From Bolinopsis microptera (taxonomy: Eukaryota; Ctenophora; Tentaculata; Lobata; Bolinopsidae): 64,000 nt of DNA. Shown in pieces: positions 24,401 to 36,095 of the stretch (position 1 is the first letter of the stretch; each line of letters starts with the position of its first letter). The notes under the pieces are model-generated. The model ran no database searches. It saw only the letters and a program-made list of their open reading frames with translations, and was not told the origin of the DNA. Position numbers and translations under genes: made by a program. The DNA lies in assembly GCF_026151205.1 (NCBI RefSeq), contig NC_087081.1, forward strand, positions 5,823,246-5,887,245, given 5' to 3'.

Positions 24401-24441
24401 AGGGACTCTTCGTAGGCACTATAAGGCACTCAACAGTCTAA
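15477..24441 (+). CDS. Small secreted protein, three exons, minisatellite-filled intron
   Basis: Exons are 15477-15610, 23890-24014 and 24164-24441 (stop TAA). The phases fit: exon 1 ends phase 2 at GTTAGT, exon 2 starts after CCCTCAG and ends phase 1 at GTTCGT, and exon 3 starts after CTTTTAG. The product is about 178 aa. Residues 1-24 (MSKICRNCLLLICSLVLVLQ at the start) form a clear signal peptide. The mature part has about six cysteines (CPDTPKP, ACWN, LCLD, YCFG, ICVL, SCRQ), enough for three disulphides. I do not recognise the family; a secreted ligand, enzyme inhibitor or matrix protein would all fit. Intron 1 is 8.3 kb, nearly all tandem repeat. The joined frame has no internal stops, which supports the model, but transcripts are needed. 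Confidence 0.7.
15663..23889. repeat. 29-bp minisatellite array, about 283 copies, inside intron 1
   Basis: The unit is 29 bp and carries CAGTACGT, a variable pair (AC, CC, TC or CT), CCTCAGATCC and CACACTAAA. Some units have two extra bases (GTGTACC or GTCTACC). Variants are ordered: the rare AGATCACACAC unit recurs 522 bp apart (15851 and 16373), exactly 18 units. A rare ACCCTATGAT unit recurs at 20201 and 21365. The last unit supplies the acceptor CCCTCAG for exon 2. Short ORFs in the array are artefacts. Confidence 0.97.
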
Positions 24442-25140
24442 AATCAGATTCTTTACCCTATAGAGAGCGTTCACATATTACTATATTATTACGTCAGCAA
24501 GTTTTCGGTCATTTTAACCACTCTCCCCTCCGTCAGCATTAAGCGACCTCTTCTTCCCCCCCCCCCCCCCCCCCCCCCATGCAGTTCAAGGACCAGACCC
24601 CCGACCTCAGCAGCAACCGTCAGCATTCCCAATCCCCTTCCAGTTCCCCTCGTCTGCTGGAGTAATATGTGAACGCTCACTCTATTCTGTAATGGGGGTC
24701 AAAGGACTAACAGTAATTAATGTCAGTTATAATTCTACTGATTTTACCTTTTGCTCAGTAACCACTGACCCGTCTTTGGTACTAGGTTCTACTGACAGCA
24801 CCAGTTGATATTGGTCTCCCATTATTGGAATATAATTTCTAAACTAATTTGGAATGAGTAGAGGTGGTTGAGATGTACAATTCAAAAGTACGTGACTTGA
24901 CAAAATAGCTTCTTTTTTTCTTTTTTTAAAGAGTTTTTAATTCACTATTGCATAATTTAAAATTTAAATTTCGTGTGTTTCATTTTTTCCGTGTTAAAAA
25001 CCTAATACTCTAATAGTAATACCGCACGATCATGAAATCTAAAATTTCATGATCATAAGAATGTAATTTTTCATCACTATTTGAATTTGATCAATTGGTG
25101 ACATTAATGTAGGAACTAGGATGAAGGGTCACTATGGGAC
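24442..25140. other. 3' flank, no further gene; poly-C tract
   Basis: A run of about 20 C lies at about 24557-24579, probably prone to slippage. No coding frame or polyadenylation signal was clear to me. Confidence 0.5.
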
Positions 25141-25613
25141 TACCTTATCGGACCTTATTTGGACGGAAATTAAATGAACGGACATAGATGCTGAAACAAG
25201 TTTGTCATGTTGGCGGGGACTAGCTCATGAAGTATGAACTATGTTGTTGAGTGCCATCTCTCTCTCTCTCTGTTCTGGTCAACGGTTTCTGGCCTCTTAC
25301 GATAAAGATGGAGGCCTTCTCGCCGTGCCCACAGAATGCAACTCCTGCTAGCTGCATTCCAGGACTCCCAAAGTATATACGAAATCATAAAATAATAAAT
25401 ATCAATGCAACAGACCTCTGGAGTCTTGAAGCTGTCACTACCTGTCTCAGAGCAAACCCACTTCGGTTGTGGTACTTCGGTGGGCAGACAAGGGACTTCC
25501 GAGCCAGGTCATCTCCTGGAATTTGTGCTATTATTAGTTTTCCTGGGAGTGGGTTATTTCCTGATGTTGTTTTCCTGAAATTGTGTTATTTCCTGGTGTT
25601 AATTCCTAGTAGT

Positions 25614-28600
25614 TTACCCAAAGAGATCTTCCTTGTCTAGTCTTTTTGACTGTTCCACAAACTTTATGATGTGGTTGAGTTTACTGTTGATAATTTCCTC
25701 CATTGTGAGTAGAGGTTTACCAAATATCCTCAGTCTGATAGTCATCAGCTGTACACATTCGCAGAGGAAATGTTGTGATGTTTCTGCTTCCCCTGGGCAG
25801 TGTTCGCAGTCTTGTGTCTCAAAGTTGACGTTGTTGGCCCTAGTCTGAAAGTAAGCTAGTGGGCTGTGCCCTGAAAGTAGCCATGTTAGCCATCTGAGGT
25901 GAGTTCCTGTGATATTAATATTCCTGTATTTGTATTTGTTAAGGAATAGTCCAAGAGGGATTTTCCCTTTATCACTGAGGTCGACCTGTCGGTATGCGTT
26001 GAGGTGTAGTTTGAATAGGTACTCATCGATTGCGTTGTTGATGATTCCTTCAGGTAGTGGGAGGAATGGTTCAGGTCCTATGGGGATACTGCTGGATCCC
26101 TCTCTTGCGAGTTCGTCGGCAAGTTCGTTACCGTGTACTCCTTCGTGTCCTGGGACCCACCTAAGTTCTACTCGGTGGGAGGTACCTAATGTATTAAGTT
26201 GGTCTACGATGTCCAGTACTATTCTGGAGCTAATGCTAGTGCTGGTAAGCGCTTTAAGCGAGGCCTGGGAATCTGAGAAAAAGTTAATGGTAGCTGGTAA
26301 CCCTATGTTATCATTGATCCAGATACTTGCCATGTGGATCGCAAAGAGCTCGCATTGGTAGACTGTTGCCAGCGTGCCAAGTTGATAGCTGACTCTGTGG
26401 TACTCTTGTGCTGCTTTGATGACACAGAATCCCGCTCCTGTAATTCCACTTGCTTTCGAGCCGTCTGTAAAGATCTGCCAGATGTAGGGAGGAAGATTAT
26501 CGATGTAGTTGATGGCAGCTTTCCTTTCTTGTATAATTACCTTGAAACGTCTGTCCAGCATGGTAACCTTGGGGATATTGTCCTGAAGTGTGCATCCTGT
26601 GTAAGTTATGTTAGTTATCATTTTCTCGACGTTGTAAGCGTGTGATTTACAGTGTCCTCGCTGGTTGTAATGGTACTGTTTATTCCATGTTCCTTGTAAT
26701 TTAAGTCTCATTGCCGACTTAATTGCTAGAGATTTAAGTTTAAGGCTGATGGGACGGATTCTAGCTAGGATCTCCAGGTTAGGAGTGGGAGTACTTTTCA
26801 GTCCTCTAGTGATCATGAGACCTGCTTGGCGTTGAACTGTTTCCAGTCTGACAGAGATGTAGTGTCTGTCTGTTGAGTGTTGCCAAACTATCGCTGCATA
26901 ACCTAGTGAGGGGAGAATGACTTGGTTATAGATCCATCTCACACCCGCCGGTGAGATGCCCCAGATTTTTCCTACAGCTTGTTTACAAGCGTGAAGTTGT
27001 CCTATGGCCTTATCACATTTTTTAAGTATGTGAGTACCCCAATTAAGTTTCTGGTCGAAAGTAACCCCTAGGTAGACTGTACTATTAACTGTGGGAACTG
27101 TAGTTCCGTCAACTGTTAGCGGGGAGTCTAGATTATTGTCCTGTTTGGTGGTGAATAGGATTGCTGTACTCTTGACTCCACTGAGTTTTAATCCTTTGCT
27201 CGTGCACCAGTTGCTGATGTTCTGTAGCTGTTGCTGGGCTATGTCTCTGATCGTGACTTTACAGATGCCTCGTACGAGGATTACCAAGTCGTCTGCGAAT
27301 GCCTGTATAAAGTTATTGTGGATCCCTAGGCTGCTAAGGAAGGTGTTAAGAGTTAGATTCCATAATAGTGGTGACAATACTCCTCCTTGAGGGCTACCTT
27401 TAGTAGCTTTTTTAGTGATACTGAACTCGCAATACGTGAGAGTAATGTGCCTGTTACTTATCATGAAGTAGATCCATTCTGAAATGGTTGGAGGGATGTT
27501 GGCTTCCAGCAGAGCTCCTTTGATCGCTGTGAAGCTGACTGCGTCAAAAGCCTGTTCAATGTCTAGGAACACTCCTAAAGCGTAGTTCCCTGTTGCCATC
27601 GCATCTTCGATCCTGCGGGTTAACAGGTGGATCGCTGATTCCGTAGATTTACCTTTCCTAAAACCGTGTTGGTTTTTAGTGAGTTTAGCTGGAATTTTAA
27701 GGTCTAACTCAAGGTGCCAGAGTATGAGCCTTTCTAATAATTTTTGGAAACTGGATGTTAGTGAGATTATCCTGAATGCCCTAGGGTTACTGTAGTCCGG
27801 TTTGAGGGGTTTTGGTATAATACAACCTGTGGTATGATGCCAGGATTCTGGAGTAATTCCTAGTGCCAGTGAGTTGTGAAAGATCATACGGACTGGATCT
27901 TTAATGTGGTCCCAAGCTTTGAGTATCATTTCGTTCCTTATATCATCCGGTCCTGCAGCTTTGTTGAGCTGAAGTTCGCGAACTGCCCTGTCAACTCTGT
28001 TTGGAGCTGTGATTTGGATTATGGTTTCTGGATCTCCTCCTTCGTATGGCGTCCGGATTGTCCCTGTACCATCGCTCGGGATGAGTATGTCGCTCAAGAG
28101 TGTTAGTGTTTCCTGAGGCGTGTCAGTTAATGTTCCGTCCGGTTTCCTGAGGCTGTTAAGGTTTCCCTGAGATGGTTTGTTAAAGCTGAGGATTTTATGT
28201 ACCCTAGCTAGGGTTGAAGTACCTTTAAGATTATCGCAAAATTGTTTCCAGTTTGTACGTTTTGCCTTGGTTAAAAGTTTTTTGTATGTCCTGCTGGCAT
28301 CCCTGGAGAGTTCCCAGTTTTGGTTATTCCTGGTCCGGTTAGCTTTACGTCTCAGGGCTCGAGCTGTCTGCTTTGCTGTAGTAAGTTCCGCTGTCCACCA
28401 TGGTACTGTAGATCGAATGTTACCATGAGTAATAGGGCAGGCAGCATTGAAGCTTCTCCGCAAGATGTCAGAGATGAAAAGCTGTCGAGCATTGAGATCC
28501 GACGCTGCAGTGACTGGTGAGAACCAGTACGGATGTCTCTCCAACTCAGATGCTATCAGCTCCTTATATAGCTTCCAGTCGCACTTAGAAGATGAACGTG

Positions 28601-29308
28601 ATGCAAAGCTAACCCGGTCCCCTAGTCCTAGAGTAAAAGTAATGGCCTCGTGATCAGACAGGGATTTACCTTTATCCACTTTCCAATTTCTGATAAGGTT
28701 AAGGCCTAGTTGGTTACAAAGTGTGAGGTCAATAACAGAATGTCCTAATTTTCCTACAAATGTGGGTGTATTACCTGTATTACAGATCGCTAGGTTGTTG
28801 GAGCTGATAGCCTGTAGTAGTGATCTTCCCCTGGTGTTCGTACTGGTCCCCATGCAGTGTGATGGGCGTTGGAGTCCACTGATGCTATCAGCGGGAGTTT
28901 CTCTCTTTCCGCATAACTGGATATCCTTGTGATTAAGTCGCTAGGGATGTCCTTTGTTATATCCATGTATATTGAAGTCAATATAATCGATAAATCCTTG
29001 TTTATGTTACTCCTTAGAGTGATACTGTCACCAGAGCTGAGTCCTGCCAGCACCATAGTCTTTTTTCCTAAGTCCTTCGGTAGCAGGGCTGCTACTCTGG
29101 GTTTATCCTGGGTGAAGGGCACAAACTGCTTGTGACTCTTCGGCACGTTACCTACCACTCCTTTCCTCACGACCGGTTCCTGGATCAAGCAAATTTGATT
29201 AGTTTTTAGTTCCTTGTGCAGCGTGGAAGCTGCTGTAAAACGTTTGCCTAGATTAATTTGAATCACTGATGTTGAGAGATCTAGTTTACGAGGTTTAGTG
29301 GAACTCAT
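25614..29308 (-). pseudogene. LINE ORF2: endonuclease, reverse transcriptase, RNase H (one frameshift)
   Basis: The N-terminal frame (29308-28790, from ATG, MSSTKPRKLDLSTSVIQINL) carries an APE-type endonuclease with SVDSNAHHTAWG. The second frame, from 28853 to the stop at 25614, completes it (DLTLCNQL, SDHEAITF) and then has RT motifs AAGPDDIRNEM, LDIEQAFDAV, GSPQGGVLSPLLW and FADDLVIL. RNase H follows: IFTDGSKASG, CELFAIHMA, FSDSQASL and HGNELADELA, so its acidic residues are present. A CEHCPGEAETSQHFLCEC knuckle lies near the end. The frames break in the G run of GCATGGGGACC at about 28848-28853 by what looks like one missing base. RNase H in ORF2 points to the I/R1/LOA/Tad side of LINEs. 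Apart from the frameshift it looks complete and young. Confidence 0.9.
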
Positions 29309-29364
29309 TGATAACAGAAAGGGAAAGAAATCCTAAAAATACCTAAGATATACCTGTACTATAC

Positions 29365-30240
29365 CTAATCCACGTCGCTCAGACCCTCGCTCACTGAGAG
29401 TTTCCTCCTGATCTTCCCTTCCTGTGAGTCCGGCGAGCTGCTGCTGTCTCTGTCCGACCTCTTGCTACCTGCTGATAACTTGCGTAACCTGTTGGGAGTA
29501 CTGGTGTTTTCTGCCTGGGTTTCAAGAAGTTCCTCTTCCATTTTGTCCGTGAGGACTTCCTTGTATGGCTCGAGTTCCATGTCCAGGAGAACGTCGTCCT
29601 CGTCTTTGTTATCCTGCTTCTTCTTTTCGTTACCTCCTGTTATGTGTCTGATCCTGGGGCTCTCCTCGTCCACCGGCAACTGGATGTTGTTTAGGTCCGG
29701 GATATCCTGAGGGTTAACCTGTGGGAAAGAAGGTGTTTCCCGAATTGGGCTAGCCTGGGTTATTGTCTGGTCCTGTTCTTCTGTTGCTGTACTAGCTTCA
29801 TCCTCCTGTCTTAATGTAGCTTTTAGAACCTTGATGTTAGCGTCCGGGGCTATAAATCCTGTGATTCCTGTTACCTTTGGGTGTCCCCACATTGGGACGT
29901 ACAAACCTATTGGTGACAGCCAGTTTTTGGTCTTGAGCCACTGGACAGCCTCCTCGTCTATTTCTAGGTAGACATGCCAACTTGTCTCCTTGTCTCCTTC
30001 CATCCTCCATGCTTTCCTAGAAATACGTACCTGTTTTGTTGTTAATGACCCGAAGGTCCCTGCTACGAAATGCTCGTCAAGTTTAGACAACAATGGTGTT
30101 GCCATTCCTGGGAGAGTGGTGTAAATCTCCGTACCTGGCGGGCGTTCTCCTGGAAGGTAAGCTTCATACCCTGCAATCCTAGTTATTGCCTCTTTGTAGA
30201 AGCTGTTGAGTGCCATAATTTCGTTGACTTTTTCCGCCAA
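29365..30240 (-). CDS. LINE ORF1-like protein
   Basis: Up to 291 codons upstream of ORF2 on the same strand. The frame opens at a TTG codon; the first ATG is at MALNSFYKEAI, so the protein is probably about 283 aa unless it begins elsewhere. The N-terminal half is folded-looking (WLKTKNWLSPIGLYVPMWGH). The C-terminal half is acidic and Ser-rich (KDEDDVLLDMELEPYKEV, SSSSPDSQEG). No CCHC knuckle is visible. By position it should be the RNA-binding partner of ORF2, but that is inference. Confidence 0.65.
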   Translation of the reverse strand: MAEKVNEIMALNSFYKEAITRIAGYEAYLPGERPPGTEIYTTLPGMATPLLSKLDEHFVAGTFGSLTTKQVRISRKAWRMEGDKETSWHVYLEIDEEAVQWLKTKNWLSPIGLYVPMWGHPKVTGITGFIAPDANIKVLKATLRQEDEASTATEEQDQTITQASPIRETPSFPQVNPQDIPDLNNIQLPVDEESPRIRHITGGNEKKKQDNKDEDDVLLDMELEPYKEVLTDKMEEELLETQAENTSTPNRLRKLSAGSKRSDRDSSSSPDSQEGKIRRKLSVSEGLSDVD

Positions 30241-30727
30241 GTGACCCTTGAAGTTGAAAACATCATATACTAGTTAAGTTTTCGGTGCCTCCGGCAGACC
30301 AAGGAGAACATTTCCGTCGTTAATTCACGGCACAATAAAGTTCTTATAGTTATAGCTGTAATATTCTGGACAAAACGTTCGAAGTGGAAAAATTTTGGAA
30401 AAAAATTCAACGGACTTTATTTGAACAGACATTAAGATGAACGTTAGGTCCTCCAGCGTTCAATTAATGTCCGTCCAAATAAGGTCCGATAAGGTATGCA
30501 TAATATTAAAATGGTATTGGTAAACATAATTTGAGGTCATGCTAGTCGACGTTAATATGTCTTATGATCGTGTTATCGTGGGCTTTTTGCGTTCTTACAT
30601 AACATCTTTGAACTTTTGAAGATTTGAGCTCAAGATCATTCCAAAGTAAACACATTTTGTTAATCAACTTCATTTTAGTTCATAATTCAAACATAATAAA
30701 ACATTATTTACAGGCGACCTCCAGAAA

Positions 30728-33700
30728 TCACATCTCAGTTTCTACAAACTCGGCCACGCTTACTGCAGTCGTCCCAACAAACTTATTGAATAAGTTACAT
30801 CTTGTGTAAATAAAGTTTGTAAATTTTCTCATAGCTAGCTCGACAGTATCATCATATAACAGTGGATTTATAACAGAATTCATGGGCAAAATTATGATAG
30901 AAAATATTGGATACCACGACGTAGCTCCAAAAACATCAAAAAAGTGAAGCAAGCTGATGAAAATGAACGGAATCCAGCACAAAAAATCAGTTACAATGAT
31001 GACCGAAACTTTTGCGTTTAACCTGGTTTGGGTTCTTCGCTGTTGCACAGTTGTCCGTTCCATAATAACTTTACTGGTCTGGTGCTTCACTTTGAAGTTT
31101 ATGATACAGTAGCAGATAGTTATCAAAAGAAAACACACAAAGTTGAACAGAAGAACAACGAGTGAAAACACTTTCTGAGGATCTGAGGAGGATACTAAGT
31201 ATTTGAACAGACAAACACCGTCATTGCCATAAAACTCCACATTATCACCACTCACCAGCTTGTAGTCTTTTGAAAACATATTCCCTGTCATCTTTTGAAT
31301 AATTCTCCAGCTTAAAAATTGACTTCTGTAACGTCCGTAGTACACCTGTAGTACCTTGTTATGTGTATCTCTATTCACCATGCCCGTAAACAAAGTGACG
31401 GGACCGTAGTACAAGCCATTCACAAAATAATCTTCTAGAGAAGAAAAAAGCGGAACGATGGCTATTGAAATTGAGCTCCCTAATATAAAAGAGGAAATTG
31501 CCAAAATTTTAAGGAACGCTTTAAAAGAAGTTCCGTCTTTGGAGACAAGTGAGCTGATATTATAAACTCTAGAAATACTAAGGGCAGTCATTGAAAACAG
31601 TGATAGTTGAGAGCCAATGGTACTGACTACTCCGAGAGCACCGCAATAGTAACTAGTCAACCACAGGTACCTTTCTGTACAGTACTTAGAGGAGTAAATA
31701 AGATCCGCAACAGCAACTGAAAGAAGATAAACCCCAATCAGGAAGTCTCCAAATGATACCAACATAATCAACGTTTTGTCGATTCTGCCATGGAATGACG
31801 TACTCTTTAAAATTTTCCTTGAAATTCTCACCAAGGAGATTCCGTTGAGAACAACAGCAAGACCTCCCACTATCCAAGCCATTATTTTGATGGAACTGTT
31901 CTGTATCAGCTGCTTTGAACTTGAATCACACATCTCCCCACACTCATCAGATAAATCACTACAGTCATACTTCCCGTCACAGAGAGAGGAGAGGGGTATG
32001 TGATCACCACTCTCAATGCAATAAAAGTGGTTTGAACAGTTCCTCTCGTCACTCCAGTCTCCACAGTCGTTAGCCAAGTCACAAACTTTGGAGTAAGGTA
32101 TGCAAGTCTCTGAAGTGCAAGCGAAGTAATCACTGAAATAAGAACTTGTATCAATCTGTTTCCTCACTATAGTCAACTCATAACTTTTAGTCAAACTGAA
32201 GATTCTCTTCTCTGTGGGAATGTCCACACAACTGGATTGCTTGATCGGTCTCAGAGGGCAAACTGCGTTTTGGCACAATCCCGTGCAACTAAGATACACA
32301 TACCGCTCTCCGTAAGAATAAGAACAATCCACATAATCAGATGGGTGTGTCACCGAAACTGCGGTGACACCAAGAATCCCCTCTGAGGACCCTTCAAAGA
32401 GGGAGGTGGTGCACGGTGCAAGTAAGTGGGACATGGTCTCTAGTCCTAAGACACAGTGAGCGGTATACTTCTCCACCCCATTGTCATGGTTCATAACCTT
32501 GTTCCATGTTCTTTCTGAGCCTTTTGATTTGTCACAGATCTCACCCTCAATCCCACAAGCAGCTTGCTTACTGCAGAGCAGGCTGTATTCAGTGAACCCA
32601 CCCTCAGGGCACAAGAACACCTCCTGACACACTGACTCGTACTCCTGATATCTGGTGGTTACACCGTATCCACACTGAAACCAGAGATCCTCATCTTCGT
32701 CTTTTCCGTCTATACAATCCTTGTGACCATCCATAACCCAGGATAAAGGTATTGTCAATACTCTGGGTGACTGCTCATGACGATTGCTTATACTGGGTGT
32801 TTCTTTGACCCGACGGATACATCGGGTTGTATTTGTCATTCTATTACAGTCACTCTTTCGTTCATCAGCTCCGTTCTTACAGTCCTTTCTTCCGTCACAA
32901 ATCTGATTTCTGTGTACAACACAACCAGTTTCCGCTTCTACACAGAGATTATTGTACCTGTCAGAACAAAGATCAAAACCCATACAGAGTGCAAACTTGG
33001 AGAGTGTGGTGGGATAACCGTTCATCTGACAAGCCATAGCCACGCGAGAATTATCAGTGCAATTAATCTGATCTAACCCATCATTGCAGGTGTAATACTG
33101 GAAAGCACCTCTTGGCACCGCACAAATTTGATTTGGGTATAAATTTCTTATTCTTTTTTTGTTTCCAAGCCGGGAACATTTTCGAATAGCTTGTTTAGGT
33201 TTACATCGACGTTCATCCTTGTTATCGAGACAATGCGCTGTTGTATCGCATATATACCTGGCATGAACATATCCCCCTTTTGCAGTGTTACAAAACATTC
33301 CATAGGTCACATTGTTACATTTAGCTTCATCATCGCACATGTAGCAGTCACACTTTAAATCGCACACTGCAGACATGGGTATGCTGGAGGTAGATTTCCC
33401 TCTACATTTGAACATGTCATCTTCTTTGTCAGGTAAAGTGCACAATGTCTCGTCTAAGTCCGTGTTGGTGCAAGTTTTTTCTGAATCACAATCAGCGGTC
33501 ATTTCGTTTACCAGACCGGTCAGCTTTGAGCCAATATAAATTCCGTCCGTTTTTGAAGCCTTTGCGTATTTGCAAATGTAATCACCACAAAAAACACTTC
33601 CCATTTTGTGCTTTGCCCATGTGCAGCTTAAGCTTAGATGTCGACATACTTGATAAAATTTATCGTCATTTGGACAGATTCTGTCGAAAGCTCGGTTACA

Positions 33701-34069
33701 TTTGTTCCCATTTTTGACTTTAAACTCTCGGTCAGAATACAGGTCGGCTGATCGCGGACATCTGAATTTGTCGCCACATTTCTCTTTTAAGTAAATGTAG
33801 CTTTTGTTTTCAACTTCAACGATCGTACACTCTTCTCCTGAAATTGATTGTGTGAAGTGTGATACTGATACTCATTAATAATGAGAGAGATGTGAAGGGT
33901 GGAACACTTAAAGTGTATATCAACGTACACATGCAGATAAGGGAAATACTTTAAATATCAGTAATGGTAACATTATACCTTCTGAATCTGCTGAAAGGTG
34001 AGGTATGCATCGTGATGCAAGATAAATCACTCCAAGGAAAAGCTTGTGCTTCGTTATCGGTAGCCCCAT
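30728..34069 (-). CDS. LDLa-repeat 7TM receptor, LGR/relaxin-receptor type (about 1066 aa)
   Basis: Exon 1 is 34069-33979 (ATG, 30 codons plus 1 base, donor GTATAA). Exon 2 is 33837-30728 (acceptor TTTCAG, phase 1). Exon 1 encodes a signal peptide (MGLPITKHKLFLGVIYLASR), giving a surface receptor. The ectodomain (about residues 31-670) is Cys-rich with LDLa-like modules, including RNQICDGRKDCKNGADE, SWVMDGHKDCIDGKDED and a canonical pair at about 599-665 (SKVCDLANDCGDWSDERNC, SSLCDGKYDCSDLSDEC). The 7TM domain (about 680-1033) has FGDFLIGVYLL in TM2, YGNDGVCLFKY in loop 2, VTDFLCWIPFIF in TM6 and NSVINPLLYDD in TM7, as in LGR/RXFP receptors. No leucine-rich repeats are seen. A paralogue lies at 60.2 kb. 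A three-codon uORF (ATG AAG GAG TGA) overlaps the start. Confidence 0.88.
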
Positions 34070-36095
34070 CACTCCTTCATTTCTCTACAAAATTAAACAT
34101 ATGAATAAACAATATATCAGAAAGGGCAACTATGATAATGTTCAAAGCAAAGGAAAAGAAACCCCTTACTCCTTAGTCTCGTGAAAAAGCAAGGGAAACA
34201 TCTAGCAAGCAACAAAAGTCATTATAAAACTTAGACTAGACACGCACCTATAATAGTAATACCCGCGGCCATGGAGAAAGCATGCGTCTAATTATAATTC
34301 ACGTGGTTTATAATAAAACAGATCTCCACGTGTGATATTGGCAGTAGTAAAATAAGCGAAGCTAATTACATTCCCAATATAGAGATAAAGAGCTAAACGG
34401 TAAAATGGTTGGTCCACGTGTGTGTTGTCCCAGCCGAGAGATAGTATCTAGAAGATACGATTATAAACGGCTGCTTATTAGTCAGCGAAATAGTAAACTT
34501 TAAAGGTAATCATAATGATCTAAGAGTAAGTTAAAACGAACGAATGAACTTCAAATCTTTTTAATCGATAATAATACACTGAAGCTACGAATGCTCAAAC
34601 TGGTCCAGGATGGAACTTGGTGTGATGTAGTGATTATAGCCCTGGGTTTGCAGCTGTTTACAATTAGTAAACGTTTTTCTCATTAAATCGTTTGTTTTCT
34701 ACAGTGATATAGATTACTAAATAGCCACCTCAAATAGAAGCCCCAGGTGTCCGCAAACTATGAATGATGTGAGCTAAATAAGGTAGATAATAGTATCAGT
34801 TTATACTGTTATATACCACGTGCTGGTATGGGAATCGGTCACAAGGGCGAAAGTTTGTGTCTTTCGCCCTCGAGTCCAACCTTTCAGGATATTTCCCTTG
34901 GGTACTTCGCCCTCGCGACCTCCGCCCTCGCGACTTCCGCCATAATATCCTAACGAATATGCTAATATGCTGAAATGATGACGTCATAATATGCTAATGT
35001 TCGCAGAAGAAACTCTTCACGCCTCATAACAAAAAACTAAATAGTAAATTGTTGAGTTATTATAAATATTATTAATAACATTAATTGAGTATTTACTGTT
35101 CAAACTTAACAACAGCCACACCTTTAGATCCTGAAAGCTTATAATATAAATCGGATTATCTTTACTACTGTACATGTTTCAATATTGAGAAAATCACAAC
35201 TGACCCAGGGAAGTAGTAAGAAAATGCATGACAAATATGAGTGATGGACACCTGATGACTTGAAAATACAATGAAGTCGATTAAGTTTGTCACAACTTGT
35301 TTTTAAATGAACAAGTTATTTGCATTGTTGACATGTTAAGATGTCCATTGGTCACAAGCGTCTGACAAAATGAAAGTTTTTATTGAATACTTTTCGAATT
35401 TTACAGAGTACAGCAATAGATGATTATAAAATAGAACCTTTCGAAAATATTACCCCAGATGTAAATGAGTCATATAACGTTATCTAGAATCGTATAGAGC
35501 TAAAAGAATATTTAATAGTCAGGAAAATGGTTGACTATATAACTGTAATAATGAGCGACATTATGGACTGATCGCTTCACGGCTCACATCGTGTCGATTA
35601 AGCAACATAACTAAACCACGTGACTATTTGACTAAATCAGGTGGCTCTAACTGCCATACAACTGTCAGCATCAGACTCTCATAATCTCTAATCTGAGGAA
35701 CACCTGCGGAGTGAAAGAAATATGAAACCAAAATTAACCAAGTCCAATAAAAGATATTTCATGCAACGTGCATCTGTTATATCTATTACTACATAATAAT
35801 GAAATATTATGAACAGCTACTGTCGATATTACTGCTTCATGTAAAATGTAAACAGGCAGAAAAGTCGTCGTTACTTGGAAAATAATTGATAATCTTACCG
35901 TTTCAATTTCATAAATTTAAAAATTCAATCAATTATTTTATTTTTTGAACCACTCTGTTCATACAACTGGAATAATTATTTTTAAAACTTTCATAATTTC
36001 TATTTTCAAAACAGCTGTCATGTTGTATCGACAACCAAGGAAATGTTAAACCCAAATAAACCCTTATAGTAAGTACGTATGTTTAAACCAACAAT
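34070..36095. other. Intergenic, no recognisable gene
   Basis: AT-rich sequence upstream of the receptor. CGCCCTCG words repeat at about 34850-34945 (TTCGCCCTCGAG, TTCGCCCTCGCGAC, TCCGCCCTCGCGAC). No coding frame is convincing. Confidence 0.5.

Larger units (their letters stand above)
25140..30498 (-). mobile_element. LINE (EN-RT-RNase H type) with TIR-like flanks
   Basis: Two minus-strand ORFs are separated by 56 bp: ORF1 (29365-30240) and ORF2 (25614-29308). Flanking both sides is ACCTTATCGGACCTTATTTG (about 25141) and its inverse, ending CAAATAAGGTCCGATAAGGT (about 30496). The inverted flanks are not part of a normal LINE. The right flank itself folds, because CGGACTTTATTTGAACAGAC at about 30413 is an imperfect inverse of it, so the LINE may have entered a MITE. 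The exact LINE ends were not determined. Confidence 0.7.

Noticed and set aside
25251-29135. Many plus-strand ORFs opposite the LINE
   Set aside because: They are shadows of the minus-strand ORF1/ORF2 coding sequence.
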